DNA from: Symbiodinium kawagutii
Taxonomy: Eukaryota > Sar > Dinophyceae > Suessiales > Symbiodiniaceae
DNA length: 64,000 bases
Direction of reading: 5' to 3'
Assembly (NCBI GenBank): GCA_009767595.1
Contig: VSDK01026432.1
Location: 67,799 to 131,798, forward strand
Below the pieces are notes generated by a model, which saw nothing but the letters and a program-made list of their open reading frames with translations, did no database searches and was not told the origin of the DNA. Both the position numbers and the translations under genes were made by a program. This document shows positions 32,315 to 43,423 of the stretch, piece by piece; the stretch's first letter is position 1; every line of letters begins with the position of its first letter.

Positions 32315-32528
32315 GGTGGTTTCTCAGAAGAGGGGTACCCCCAAATCATCCTTTAAATGAACCATTAATAGTAATAAGCCAATTCCAATATAGTTGGTAT
32401 ATCCCCTATGATTGGTTTATTATTCCCCAACCGTTATTGACCCCTATTAACCATTCATAAACCAACCCTAACTTTGGGGGGTCCCTACGGCTTGAGAAAC
32501 CACCAATGTGGCCTATTGAGAAACCACC
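32315..32528 (+). mobile_element. Family A MITE with internal insertion
   Basis: Left end GGTGGTTTCTCAGAAG and ACCCCCAAATCATCC; the interior is interrupted by TAGTTGGTATATCCCCTA-type family B-like sequence; the right end appears twice (TTGAGAAACCACC near 32503 and 32528). Confidence 0.75.
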
Positions 32529-32559
32529 GTATGACTTTGCAAAGCCCGGCGTTTCGTCG

Positions 32560-32654
32560 ATGCGCAAGGACAGACCGCGAAAAGCACGCGGGAGGCAACT
32601 GCCACCAGTACCAGCGGTTGTTCAAGAGTACCAAGCTGCAGACGAAAATCAAAG
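32560..32654 (+). CDS. Candidate exon ending at a donor
   Basis: ATG 32560 reads MRKDRPRKARGRQLPPVPAV then VQEYQAADENQ, ending at caaaG/GTTTAG. A second plus frame (RTDREKHAGGNCHQYQRL) is equally open, so the frame is uncertain. A GAT repeat follows at once. Confidence 0.28.
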
Positions 32655-32671
32655 GTTTAGTAACAATGATG

Positions 32672-32673
32672 GT

Positions 32674-32732
<59 letters not shown>

Positions 32733-32735
32733 GAT
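32672..32735. repeat. (GAT)n trinucleotide repeat
   Basis: About 20 GAT units, then TTGATTAATGATGG spacer. Confidence 0.95.
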
Positions 32736-33186
32736 TAATGATGGTTGATTAATGATGATTAATGTTGACCATACTACTGGTTGATGGTGAATGATTGATG
32801 TTTGATGACAATACTTAGTCTCGGTGGTCAATGTAAAGCATGATGGGTGTCATGGATCCCTCGCAATCCAACGGATTGCTCATAGCAGAACTCAGCTATC
32901 AGCTAGTCAGGTTTGTCCATGCATGCTTGGCCGCCCTTGAATCCATGAGGTTTTCGCTGCAAGATGTTTCTATTTTTCCTCTGGAGGTACCGATGGATAC
33001 TGCATCCAAATGAGCAACAGCTAAGATTTTTCTCGGCAGATCCATGAGGGAAAACCATCAACAACTCAAAGTCAACGATGGCAGTGCATAGCTTCTTCCA
33101 TCAATGGTTGAACGGTGTTTAGTGTGTGACTACTTGATGGTTAGTGATGGTTAATTGAATTTTGATTGATGTTTTGTGGTTCATTG

Positions 33187-33300
33187 AATGGTGAATTGAA
33201 TGGTTAGTTGATAGTTGACTAAGCATTCTATTCATTCTATCAACTTATCAACTATCAACTAACCATTAGTGAATTGAATGGTTAGTTGATAGTCGACTGG
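33187..33300. repeat. Direct plus inverted repeat cluster
   Basis: GTGAATTGAATGGTTAGTTG.. occurs at 33191 and 33269; between them TATCAACTATCAACTAACC is the inverted form of the same sequence. Confidence 0.8.
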
Positions 33301-33755
33301 TGGTTGATGGTTCATTGATGTCGTTCTCCTCGGTCGAGGAATGCGCATGTGGTGTCCCTTTGTTGTGCGCGTGGTCCGTGACCGCTGAATTGCCTGTCGT
33401 CAATGGTGCCATGAGATGACGGATCCCTGTGCTATCTCAACCCACATGACCCAGCATCAACCACCAGTAGCCATTCGATATAATTAGTCAAGTCATTTCA
33501 CCACCATCAGCCATCATTTCACCACTATTAACCATCATTTCATGACCATTCACCACCATTAATGTTTTTTTTTTTTCCGGTACTAGCCATCATCTAAGCA
33601 CTATTGGCCATCTTTGAACCACCTCTTTTTGACCGTCACCAGAGGGTGCACCTGGACATCTCCGCATATCGTTCGACTTGTGAGGTGGACACCCTTCTGG
33701 GAGGATTTCTTGGACACCACGGCTGAGTCGCTCGGATGTTCCGGGGTTCTGAAGT

Positions 33756-33855
33756 GGTGGTTTCTCGAAATTGAGGACCCCAAAAATGGCTGGTTGATTA
33801 CTATAGATACCAAAAAAGAGATGGATTGGGGGTGTCCCTATTTTAAGAAACCACC
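33756..33855 (-). mobile_element. Family A MITE
   Basis: Ends GGTGGTTTCTCGAAATTG and TTTTAAGAAACCACC, reverse orientation (CCAAAAATGGCTGGTTGATT first). Flanks AAGT and AAAT agree at three of four. Confidence 0.9.
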
Positions 33856-33864
33856 AAATGGCCC

Positions 33865-34113
33865 GTGTTCGAAATGGTGGTGCTTAGTCAATCATGTCAA
33901 CCAAATTTGGGTGTTTCGGAATGGTGTTTCCAAGAGGATGAACATGCGTCTGGGGTAGCCTTTGAAAAGGACCTATCATTAGAACCAATTCGTCAGATGA
34001 AATCCAGCAGTTATGCAACTGTCTCAAGGATGCTCTCTGGGCCTAATGACAGTCCTGACCATATTGAGGAGCACCAGTGGGGATGCAATCAAGAGGGAAT
34101 TGCTGCAATGTGA
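33865..34113 (+). CDS. Candidate exon, acidic protein segment
   Basis: 82 codons to TGA; the part from about 33920 reads WCFQEDEHASGVAFEKDLSL then DSPDHIEEHQWGCNQEGIAA. The first 15 residues overlap spacer derived from a MITE flank, so the real exon probably starts later. No family recognised. Confidence 0.38.
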   Translation: MFEMVVLSQSCQPNLGVSEWCFQEDEHASGVAFEKDLSLEPIRQMKSSSYATVSRMLSGPNDSPDHIEEHQWGCNQEGIAAM

Positions 34114-34393
34114 ATCAAGAAGTATTCAGGGATGGGCCAACCTCATAGGGTAACAGTGAAGAACCGGGAAAGGTCCTACAGTAGTTTCTTCGCATAGCAA
34201 CCTTGGCAGCGGAATGCACAGTCCAGGCTTTCCGGTTGAAATGGATTGAAATGGTCTGATGTGATTGAGGTAAGAGCTTCCAGAGCCCCCAACTGAAGGT
34301 AGGCATCAAGCTGCAACCAGAATTGTGGGAAGGAAACGATGTGGAATTAAACACATGCAGGATGTGCCTATCCCCACTCTGAGTGGAACTTGA

Positions 34394-34720
34394 TGCAACT
34401 TCTTCAGGTCTCGAACGCCGACATCGGAAGGCGACATCAGCATTCAGGGAGACGTCTTGAACTCGACACTGAGAGATACCTCTGAGACCCTTGGCGGTAA
34501 GGGATGGATTGCTGGACCCCAAATTTTGGAGATTCGAAGGCATTTTTCGACATTTTCTTATGGTCAAGACTCCAACCTTGGTACCAGTGTTTCAAGGGAA
34601 ACGCGGGCAGACCCATCACGTTTAAGGGTCGAGGTTGATATTACAATCTCAAAAACTCATGAAAAACTTGGTGGTCATAAGATGTTTTCTTCACCATTAG
34701 TTTTTATTCGCGGTTGCTAG
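34394..34720 (+). CDS. Candidate coding stretch, unknown protein
   Basis: 109 codons stop to stop; reads TPTSEGDISIQGDVLNSTLR, then GWIAGPQILEIRRHFSTFSY and RVEVDITISKTHEKLGGHKM. A possible acceptor is ttcttcAG at 34407. A 150-codon minus frame (34115-34567) overlaps. I favour plus weakly from residue pattern. Confidence 0.3.
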   Translation, partial: CNFFRSRTPTSEGDISIQGDVLNSTLRDTSETLGGKGWIAGPQILEIRRHFSTFSYGQDSNLGTSVSRETRADPSRLRVEVDITISKTHEKLGGHKMFSSPLVFIRGC

Positions 34721-35320
34721 AGTGCTTGATGGTTTATGATGATGTATAATGTTGATGGCCGGTTTTTCATCACTTGTCAAACATTGCGATGCTTCCCCAT
34801 CCGCAAATGGTCTTTCAAGATTGTATGTCTGCATGCAATTATACATCTATGCATACCTAGGCTGATATGTAGGTTTACAATATTTACACCTAACTTTCCA
34901 CCTATATCTATGTTGGCATAGAGTGCCGTGGAGGTCTTTGAAGGGGGTTCTCAACCAGGCCGCCGTGGAATCCCAAGCCAGACAAGCATCCAAGTGCAGC
35001 TGGCTTGCGCTGTAGAACCATGGTAACACCAGAGGTGGTCGCTCTAGCCTTCTCGGCCCTATGTTGTGATCAGGTTTCAGTACTCCTGCGCCCCCCCGGA
35101 AATTCTGGAGCTGTGGGGACCCGCCCAAGGAGGGCCATCTTCGTTTCCAGGGACAGCAATTTGAATGATGGTCCCTGTTGTCCCATTTTTAGTCATCCGA
35201 AAAAATGTGCCATTCTGTTCCCTTCCCAGATTGTTGGTGCCTCAGACAATGGAACAGAGTGATTCCCTTGGGGCTACGGATCACTGGTAGGGTGTGGCCT
35301 TGAACATTTCCTGTGCACAT

Positions 35321-35426
35321 GGTGGTTTCTCAAAAGAGGGGTCCCCCCAATCATCCAATATCAAGCATTGACTTTAGGGTGATAAGCCATAAATCTTTGA
35401 GGGTTTCCTATGACTTGAGAAACACC
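35321..35426 (+). mobile_element. Family A MITE
   Basis: GGTGGTTTCTCAAAAGAGGG at left after ACAT, TGACTTGAGAAACACC at right. The right flank does not match ACAT. Confidence 0.85.
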
Positions 35427-35746
35427 ATGAAATCATATTCATTTTGATCATATTCATCAAGTATCCTGGTACACTTGAGAAGCCATACCAAGTATCCTGT
35501 ATCCATTTTGATCACATTCATCAAGGAGGCAACTCCCTGTCCCTGGTGAAATCCTCAACGACTGGTTATGCCCTTTCTGGGCAGGGATCCATGCCACTAG
35601 CGCGCACCGAGGATCCTTTCCAAGGGCGGCAGGGGCATCTCTTCATCCAGTGATTTCAGACAGAAGCTGAGCATCTTGGAAGCACCTTCCGTGGATCCAA
35701 ACAGGTGAGAGCTCGAGAGCTTTTTTGGTGTCACATGCACATAGCT

Positions 35747-35855
35747 TGTGGTTTCTCAAGCTACAAGTGTATGGGGAACCCCAACGTTCTGGTTGGTTTA
35801 TGACCATTATGAATTATTTTGACTGGCTGATTTGGGGGTACCCCTGCGACTTACA
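35747..35855 (-). mobile_element. Family A MITE, degenerate
   Basis: TGTGGTTTCTCAAG, GGTTGGTTTATGACCATTAT and TGATTTGGGGGTACCCCT are recognisable; the right terminus is eroded. Confidence 0.7.
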
Positions 35856-36925
35856 CCCATACTGGTTGGTAATTTCCAGTGGCTATCGAATTGAAATGAT
35901 CGTTTTTGGGTAGCAGGGACCAGGGATGCATGAAGATTTACTATTGTGAGTAGTGAAAAGTGCACTTGGAGGTACCACACATTCTATTGGAAACATCCAT
36001 TCCCAGTTTACTTTCCATTTGAATGGCTTACTCGCTACGTTGACATGGCAGACCCCGTAGTAAACCTTGAGACAGACCTTTTTACCACATGATTTGGTAG
36101 GCCATTGAACTGCCATGAGCTGCTGGATTGAAGGGGGCACCTGGGCTTTGCATTTACATCCTGTGAGAGGGAAGTTGCTTTGATTTTCGTTTGCAATTCA
36201 AAATGACCAAAGAAGTCATTCATCCAGAAATATACGATCTTTTTTGTTGCCTGGTTGAAGTATGTGTCAACCCGAGGAGGACACTGATAGAGATATAGAG
36301 ATGAAGAACATCCCAAGGAATCTAAGGCCATGGTTCATCACACTAGCTTCATTTGTTGCTTCTCATGACGCAATTTGCCCCCATGAAGGTAAAACTCTCC
36401 AGCGGAACCGGAATCTGTCTGGAGCTATCTCAGGATTGATTTATCGTCCATAGATCAAGGGCGACGACCTCCCCTACCTTGTATCACCAACCAGCCAAGC
36501 TGTGTGAGATGCAGTAAGCCAACCAGTCTTGATGCTCAGCTATGATAGAACTGGGGATGCTTCATCAATATATCTGTAATATGATTAATGATACTTAACT
36601 TATGTAATTGTATATCTATAGACTCAATTAAATAGTATACAATTACACATCTCACATTCACATGGGTATCAGTCAAAGTCCAGTGCGCCAGTTTTGCCGT
36701 TACCACTTTTTTGGGACCCACATGGTTGCAGCCTTAACTTAGAAGGTCGCTGGAAGAACCTTGGGGCAGCACAAAGTCCTATGGCCTTGGGATTCCCAAG
36801 CTAAAACTTGTTCATTTTGTGACTGCGCCGTGCTACCTACCGTTGATGGACAAGTGCGCAAAGTTTGGTCTATTTCTCGATCCAATGCTGCAAGCGAGTT
36901 GTGCCAATGGTGATGAGCTTGTCCA

Positions 36926-37288
36926 TTGAACATTGACTTAATCAAACACCGCTGTGCTTTCCGAACACTAAAAATGATTCGACGGTGGTATGTGTGTCAG
37001 ACGGGCAACGGGCACCACGCGGCACCAAAGATTTCGTTTGCCATGAGCTTTGGATATCTGGATTTTTTCCAAGACCACCAGGGTCAGTTCTGGAGGGATG
37101 TTCCGGTGATGACAGGAGGATTCATAGTTTGCACGCTGTCATACAATTACCCTCCATGTGATCGACGCAATGACCAAGCAATGCAGGAAGCAAAGAAAAA
37201 AGTTGTGATCATCTCCACAATGATTGGGGACACCCATCAGCAAAGATGCATGGCAGATGTGCGGCGTAGCAAAAAACCATGGCGGTGA
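36926..37288 (+). CDS. Candidate coding stretch, unknown protein
   Basis: One plus frame open for 120 codons to TGA. Central residues FGYLDFFQDHQGQFWRDVPV and later CDRRNDQAMQEAKKKVVIIS look globular. The start is uncertain (no good ATG; AG acceptors precede it). No family recognised. A companion frame at 36262-36453 (63 codons, EDTDRDIEMKNIPRNLRPWF) lies upstream on the same strand. Confidence 0.35.
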   Translation: MNIDLIKHRCAFRTLKMIRRWYVCQTGNGHHAAPKISFAMSFGYLDFFQDHQGQFWRDVPVMTGGFIVCTLSYNYPPCDRRNDQAMQEAKKKVVIISTMIGDTHQQRCMADVRRSKKPWR

Positions 37289-37379
37289 TGATTCCTGATG
37301 GGGCCCGGCCTTCACGAGGAGAAATCCGTGCTCAACTAGCGGAGTCGCAGGCTTGGGATTTGCGCATGAGGAGCTGTGG

Positions 37380-37560
37380 TTGGGATGACTGGTAGTGATT
37401 GATAGTGGATGATAGTGCTGCAGAATGGTTGACTAGCGGTAGCTAGTGGTTGATCGTTGTTTGTGATGGTCAATATTGGGGCATCAATGGTTGATTATGG
37501 TGGATGATGTTCAATAACGGTGTAGAATAGCCAATATGGTTGATAGTGATTGATTACGGG
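37380..37560. other. GT-rich low-complexity spacer
   Basis: GATGGTTGACTAGCGG, TGGTTGATAGTGATTG and similar words. No gene. Confidence 0.55.
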
Positions 37561-37808
37561 CAAAAATGGTTTGTACTGCTGAATGGGAAGCAATAGTTTA
37601 TATTTGGAGCAATGTCGCGAAAGAGCTGACCACAGTGGTTGAGAACAGTCGGTAGTGTGGGATACTCGTTGATATGAGGTATACAGATATGATACATGTA
37701 CAAAAACTTGTCGATAAATCGTAGGCTTGACAGCTCTACAACAACCATCAACCCATCGACGATAAAAGCTCAGGAGTTCACTTGGATTTGGCGGCCAAGT
37801 AACGCCAG

Positions 37809-37970
37809 ATGTTCCCCCATGGATCGCCTCGGGATGTCCCTGGTTGGGCGTTCTTCCCCTGGTTTCCTCCCACCACCCAGCACCATCTCCAGGCCGACAT
37901 GCTTCCGAGCGCCCGGCGGATGGCGGACGTGGATGTGAAAGGATCGCTTAAAACCCGGGAACGGTGGAAG
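37809..37970 (+). CDS. Candidate exon, GC-rich
   Basis: ATG 37809 reads MFPHGSPRDVPGWAFFPWF, then LQADMLPSARRMADVDVKGS and KTRERWK, ending at gtggaaG/GTTTCG. An overlapping plus frame and two minus frames are open in this GC-rich patch. A further plus frame at 38060-38250 (KVGDCVNCLAYVNVGKIAFA) may be the next exon. Confidence 0.33.
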
Positions 37971-38559
37971 GTTTCGTCCCAAACAGCTGGTGGTTGTGGT
38001 TGTGGTTGGCAGGTGGTCATTGTGTCGGCTCGTGGTCCTTGTTGTGGTCATTACTGCGGTTTGCTTTTCATGGCTGAGCAGTCAGTATACATGCTTAGCC
38101 AGAAACAGGTTCACGAAAAGCCTCAAAGTGGGGGATTGCGTGAATTGCCTGGCATATGTCAATGTGGGAAAGATAGCATTCGCAAGCCCCTCCGAAGAAT
38201 CCAGGGCCATGCTTCGGGTACCAAGCCAACCATCGCAAGTGATGATTAGTTGTAGTGCTGGGAAAACACCAATCCAGTAACTTTCCGGTACGCTATGTTT
38301 GGACAGGTCCACCTTTCAACACTTGGCGTAAGACGTAAGGCCTTTCAATGGCATGGCAAACACACCAGGCCCAGGCGTTCGCTTTTTCTCTTGCCTTTTG
38401 CCGAAGAGAATGGAAAATGATATGAGGAAAATGGGTGAAATTGATATGGTTTGAAGACTTTGTAGGTCTGAGAATCATGGACCCGAAAATCGATGGTTTT
38501 CCAATCAGCTTTGTTTTTCTTGTGGTTACTGGTACCTCATGGCTCTAAGCTACAACCAA

Positions 38560-39260
38560 ATGGTCTCCATTACCAATCTTTGTCAACCATTGTTACGTAC
38601 TGCTGCTGCTTGTCTTCTATCTATGGTCTATTGTTAAACATAGTTATCGCATGTTGTTGCTCATGATAAATGATTATCAGCCACTTTTTTACCAGCATTA
38701 TTTATCATATCATACTACAACCATTGTTGTTGGTTCTTGAAAGTTTGTTTTTGGCGGTCCAACATTATTGTCCAGGATTAGCAGTTATTGCTGTAACGAT
38801 CATGAGGCATTTGTTTACCTATTGTCCATTGTTGAGTCATTGTTAAACATGATTAGTGGGTAACCATTGCTGACGGCTATTATCAATTATCACCCATTGT
38901 AAAACAAGTGTTGATTAGGTATTATTGCTATTGTAAGCATTGTCCATTGCTAGTTTCAATTGTCAACCATTGGAACCATCACTATAAACTACGATTATCG
39001 ATTGCTATTGTAAACCATTGGAACGACTATTGCCATTGTAACCATTGCTATCTGTTAGTTGGTATTACCAGCTGCTATCAACCACTGCTATTGCTACCAT
39101 TATATTGCTATTTTAACCATTGGAACTACGATTGCTGTTGACTTAAAATTAATGGTTTACTATAATTCCAATAGTCAATAGCTTTAAGTCACCATTGACC
39201 ATTATATTGCTATTGACCATTGTTATTCAACCATTGTTGACCATTGTTACACCGTCATCG
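38560..39260. other. Low-complexity CATTG/TTGTC-rich spacer
   Basis: ATTGTTGACCATTGCTATTG-type words repeat without a fixed period. Open frames here are repetitive (many CHYCYC and NHWN strings) and not called. Confidence 0.6.
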
Positions 39261-39459
39261 TTGGTCATTCCATTTGGCCGTGCCGGTGACCTGATGACGG
39301 TCCGCAGGCGCATCATGGGAGCCAGAGTTGCTCAGCGGTGATTTGCTGGCCCCCTCCGAGCCAGCCCCGGTGAAGTCACAACAGAAACAGTTTTTGTATA
39401 CATACTGACACGCACACCACATAATGATACATAGAATTTCATGTACAATGTGTGTTTAA

Positions 39460-40130
39460 TATAATAGATATATATATATATACGGTGTACGTATAGATGT
39501 ACTTATTTTTTGACGTTTCATATATGTATATAGATACATGGCCTAGCAGAGTAGTGTTCAGATGGTCGTGGAAGTTGCGAAATTCCTTTGGAACTCGGCA
39601 AATGATACTACACTCATCAAGGCCAGAGGATGAATATAGACAGATGCAAGCATCTGTTCATGCTGCAATGTACAGTATATGCTGGAAATGTGTCTTTACA
39701 TATATTGTATACGTCATGCAAGTAGGACAAATTTACCTCTTTCTCTGTATGATGTACATATATAATAACATACATGCATATATTAGCATATATACATATA
39801 TTGCCATGCATACATATATTAACATGCATGAGCTTTTTGTACATATGCTATCAATGTATGGATATTCATGCGCATGCCCACACTACATAGACGTAGGTAT
39901 GTCAATAAATGGGCACAGATGTGCATGTATATATATATATACACCAAAGTGCACAAACAAAAACAAACATACATATATATATATATGTATATATTTGATT
40001 CATACTTATGATATATATATATGTACTTGTTCATGCTACATTTTGTTTTTTAAATACATACTGTCTACATCAGCATTGGACACATACACATAACTATTTG
40101 TAATATGTAATATCGATGTATACGCATACA
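39460..40130. repeat. AT-rich microsatellite region
   Basis: Many short TA, TATG and CATA runs. The 198-codon plus frame (39497-40093) is mostly IYIYTYI-type repeat translation. A non-repetitive island at 39545-39720 (SSRPEDEYRQMQASVHAAMY) could be a small exon. Confidence 0.75.
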
Positions 40131-40534
40131 TGTACATGGATCCGCATGTAGCACTGTAACTGTCATCCGCCAAAACTTCAAACTGCAGCGAGTCTGATTG
40201 ACTCCGGTGGTGTGCTTTGCGGGTATCTCTCCTACTACTTCCCAGCCATATCTTCTGCATCATTTGATTGGTGCAGATGCCAAAGCACTTTTTTCAGATG
40301 GTTGTGGGTCAAAATTCACCAACACATGGGTGGGCGAACATCCCAGCAGCGAGCCGACCAGTGACTGGTTGTTGATCGGCCGTGAACAGCTGGGCTGCAG
40401 GACAGCTTATGGTGCCTTAACCAACGGCCGACTCAGGTGTGTGTTGCGTAGGGCGCGGATCCTTGAACTGGCGATGGTTGTGACCACCGGGGAAGCTTGG
40501 GTGGAAAGAGGCTTTTCCACAAATGGAAAGACAG

Positions 40535-40641
40535 AGTGGTTTCTCCAAATAGGGGACCCCCAAATCATCCATGATGAATTGTTCATAGTAGCAATCAGCC
40601 AACCACAACTTTGAGGAAACCCCCTATCTTGCGAGACCACC
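40535..40641 (+). mobile_element. Family A MITE
   Basis: AGTGGTTTCTCCAAATAGGG and ACCCCCAAATCATCC; right GCGAGACCACC. Flanks ACAG and ACAT agree at three of four. Confidence 0.88.
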
Positions 40642-40789
40642 ACATGTATACTATATCATCAATCACTATGGTTGATATCTAAAACGCGCTCTTGGTCTTC
40701 TGCCCGTGGGAGCTGGGTAGAGCGAAATCTGACAAGCAGGACAGCAGGTATCACTTTTTGAGATACTTCACAAGAAGGATGGTCAATAT

Positions 40790-40920
40790 GGCAAGCTGCG
40801 TCAGTTCACCCTGTACCCCCTGGTTCCCCCATCGGCAAAACCTGGCCTTTTAGTTTTCCCTCTGAAATTAAAAGTGATGATCCCCCATGACAGTTGGTTG
40901 AGTAAGGTTGACCCATAGCC
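40790..40920 (+). mobile_element. Family B MITE, perfect 4-bp duplication
   Basis: 131 bp; left end diverged (GGCAAGCTGCGTCAG), right GTTGACCCATAGCC; interior CTGTACCCCCTGGTTCCCCC. Flanked by ATAT at 40786-40789 and 40921-40924. Confidence 0.88.
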
Positions 40921-41374
40921 ATATGGGTGATTCACCACATGTCACCGTGGTTCCTCCCAGTTGGGTCACAGATTGCAGGGTCTGTGCCTGGAAAATCACA
41001 GAGATTTTCTCAGACTCCTGGTGTCGATTTGCAAGGGATGAATGTTCAGTGCATACGTGTGTTGCCCATACCATGAAAATGACAACGATCCTTTCCAAAG
41101 CTGCTGAGTCAACCTCAAATCTCAACAGCTTCACAGCTCTCAGGGGGTCCACCTGCGGTCCGTCCGGAAATCCTCGGCTCGGCAGCGCGTTGTCTGCAGC
41201 ATCCACAGCAGCTCCAGCATTGACAGCTGGGCCTCGCCCTGGGCGCCATGGCGGCGCTACGCTTGGCCCTGGCTGGGATGCTTCGCTTGGCAGCCGCCCA
41301 GCGCCACGACATCCCAGGCGGGCGGCTGACTTCCCCGGAGCGGTCTCAACACGGAAGCCTGGAACTGCTGTATT
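40868..41374 (-). CDS. GC-rich island, candidate coding on minus
   Basis: Stop-to-stop minus frame of about 168 codons: a Pro/Gly/Ala-rich lead, then ALPSRGFPDGPQVDPLRAVK and FEVDSAALERIVVIFMVWAT. The plus strand has a 177-codon frame over the same island, and a shorter minus frame (QLSMLELLWMLQTTRCRAED) has the highest GC at third positions. An exon is likely within 41100-41370; frame and strand are open. Confidence 0.33.
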   Translation of the reverse strand, partial: NTAVPGFRVETAPGKSAARLGCRGAGRLPSEASQPGPSVAPPWRPGRGPAVNAGAAVDAADNALPSRGFPDGPQVDPLRAVKLLRFEVDSAALERIVVIFMVWATHVCTEHSSLANRHQESEKISVIFQAQTLQSVTQLGGTTVTCGESPIWLWVNLTQPTVMGDHHF

Positions 41375-42126
41375 TCATATGTATTTCACTAGACTAGCTA
41401 TAGGATTTGTCCCTTCGACATGCCAAACTGACCCTGACTAGCTAGTATACTAGCTATGAAGAAGAGAAAGTGCATAGTATTGTAGCATATCATAGCTATT
41501 TTTGATGATTTTTATACATGATTCCAGCTGGGTTCAAGGGGTACATTCATAGGCAATATAGTGTTGAGACCAATTTTCCAACTAGTGCGGATTTTTTACA
41601 AATGAATCCAAATGACATGTGTTCAGTCAGCACCAACAGATCCTTCTAGTCCGGAGTTTTTCCAACATTGAGCAACAAGGAATAGTAAGGAGCTACAACC
41701 TAAACTCCTGCAGGTCCATTCATTGCACTAGACAACTGGCTCCAGGAGAGTCAATTCATATCAACCACGCTGATGTTTTACACGTTCACTGCGGCTCTCA
41801 AAGTTTCCCTATTAGAGACGCCTACCTTTCATCACCGGCTCTCTCAAGGCCAATAGGAAAACCATGGCAAACCATCATCTGCTTCTTGCATCATCATTGT
41901 TTTTTGGGAATACATCATGTATCGTCGACCTCACATTGGTCGTCACCATCCCTGCTCATGTATATAACTGGCCTTGATCAACACTATCAACATTGGATCT
42001 GCCGGCCAACAATGGGTCATAAGTAACCACTTGGAGCCGGTAGAGCAGTGAGGACCCGTCAACGGAGCTGATACAGAGGGTATATCCATTGGTGTTGCGA
42101 TAGTCTCTGGCCATAGTCGGTTTGGG

Positions 42127-42423
42127 ATGACAGGATGGGGTACGGACCTTCTACGGACTCATAGAAGTTATAGGGAGTTGATGGTTGTAAGTGCTGGATT
42201 GTTGACCAACAATACACCAATTACACCAGAGCATGAACACACATGGCGCAACCAGGTATTGTTGCTTGAGTCGGTCTATAGGGGATGGTTTTCACCGAAC
42301 CACCTTCTCACCAGCCAGTTGAATCAAGTTGAATCAATCCAAGCGTGTTCGGACACTTTCCAGATGTGGACCATGGTTTTGCCTGTCAACACAGGGGTCA
42401 TCCAAAAAAAGTCAATCAATTGA
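42127..42423 (+). CDS. Candidate coding stretch, unknown protein
   Basis: 98 codons to TGA reading LLTNNTPITPEHEHTWRNQV then SVYRGWFSPNHLLTSQLNQV. A further plus frame upstream (41619-42026, with CTRQLAPGESIHINHADVLH) has similar character, so both may belong to one gene. No family recognised. Confidence 0.33.
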   Translation: MTGWGTDLLRTHRSYRELMVVSAGLLTNNTPITPEHEHTWRNQVLLLESVYRGWFSPNHLLTSQLNQVESIQACSDTFQMWTMVLPVNTGVIQKKSIN

Positions 42424-42429
42424 TCAAGA

Positions 42430-43285
42430 AGAAACTAGCAGGACTGCATCTCACTAGCTGTTGATACAGAGATAGGAAATTCCATCATGTAGGAAACTCC
42501 ACAAGATATTCACTTGAATGATTTCTACCACATGCAACTGTACGTACTTGTTCCGGTCGTGTATCTGGCATCACCATGGTCATCATGATGCAGCCCCGGC
42601 TGCAAAAACCAACGATACGCGGTTTAGACCGCGGCGATGCTGCGGAAAACTGACCGCGGTTGAAGTGAACGAACACCATAGTCGTAACGGTTAGTTCAGT
42701 TGTCACGATCCACGACTATTCGTAATGGTTGTTAAGTATTATGAGCATGTATCAACGTTTATGATGAATCAATCAAGATCAAATCATCAAATCATTCTCC
42801 ACTCAACTTGTTCCAATCAGTTTTTAGATGTGAACAACTGAATATCAACCACAATCGACAGCAACTTCGCGCAGCGCGATCTGTGGCGTTGTTTCATTCA
42901 ACGAGCCCCCGGTAGTGTGGCGATGCATGGGTTCTGCGGCACCAGGGCTGGAAGCGCACTTGCAGCCACCCAGTTGCTTGGCAGAGACGGTCGTGGCCGC
43001 GCGCCATGGGTCCTGGGGGTATCACTACTGGGTCTGGTGGGTGGTTTGATTCACATTTTGGGTAGGGAATTATAGTGGCCAATAGTTGGGGATAGCTCCA
43101 ACGAGAATGGTTAAAGAACTACTGGTTGGTGGTTTGATTGACATGTCTTTGTTTTCCCAAATCCAGTCATGGTTGGTTGACTTGCGCACATTTTTCATGA
43201 TGGGGTGGTGAGCACCACCAACCAGGGGGTGATCTTCCAAGCTTCGAACCTGGGCTGACCGTGAAGCGCATCGTACAAAAATGCT
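42430..43285. other. Spacer, no gene called
   Basis: Mixed composition. ACCGCGG occurs three times in 42617-42658. Short frames only. Confidence 0.35.
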
Positions 43286-43288
43286 CAG

Positions 43289-43423
43289 TAATGTTAACAT
43301 ATGATTAATAAACCCCTGGTTGATTCCTTGGGGGAGTACCATTCCAATGGAAAACCAGTCGGCTTTTAGGAGATGCCCCCCATGATCATCAACCAGGGGT
43401 TTATTCATCCGGGGTCAACATTA
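43289..43423. mobile_element. Element C, copy 1
   Basis: TAATGTTAACATATG and ATCCGGGGTCAACATTA at the ends, inner arms AATAAACCCCTGGTTGAT and ATCAACCAGGGGTTTATT. Begins and ends with TA. Confidence 0.75.

Noticed and set aside
39497..40093. 198-codon plus frame
   Set aside because: Mostly translation of TA, CATA and TATG repeats (IYIYTYI strings).
40300..40325. GGTTGTGGGTCAAAATTC as another family B copy
   Set aside because: Only the first 15 or so bases match; the following sequence is unrelated and no right end is present.
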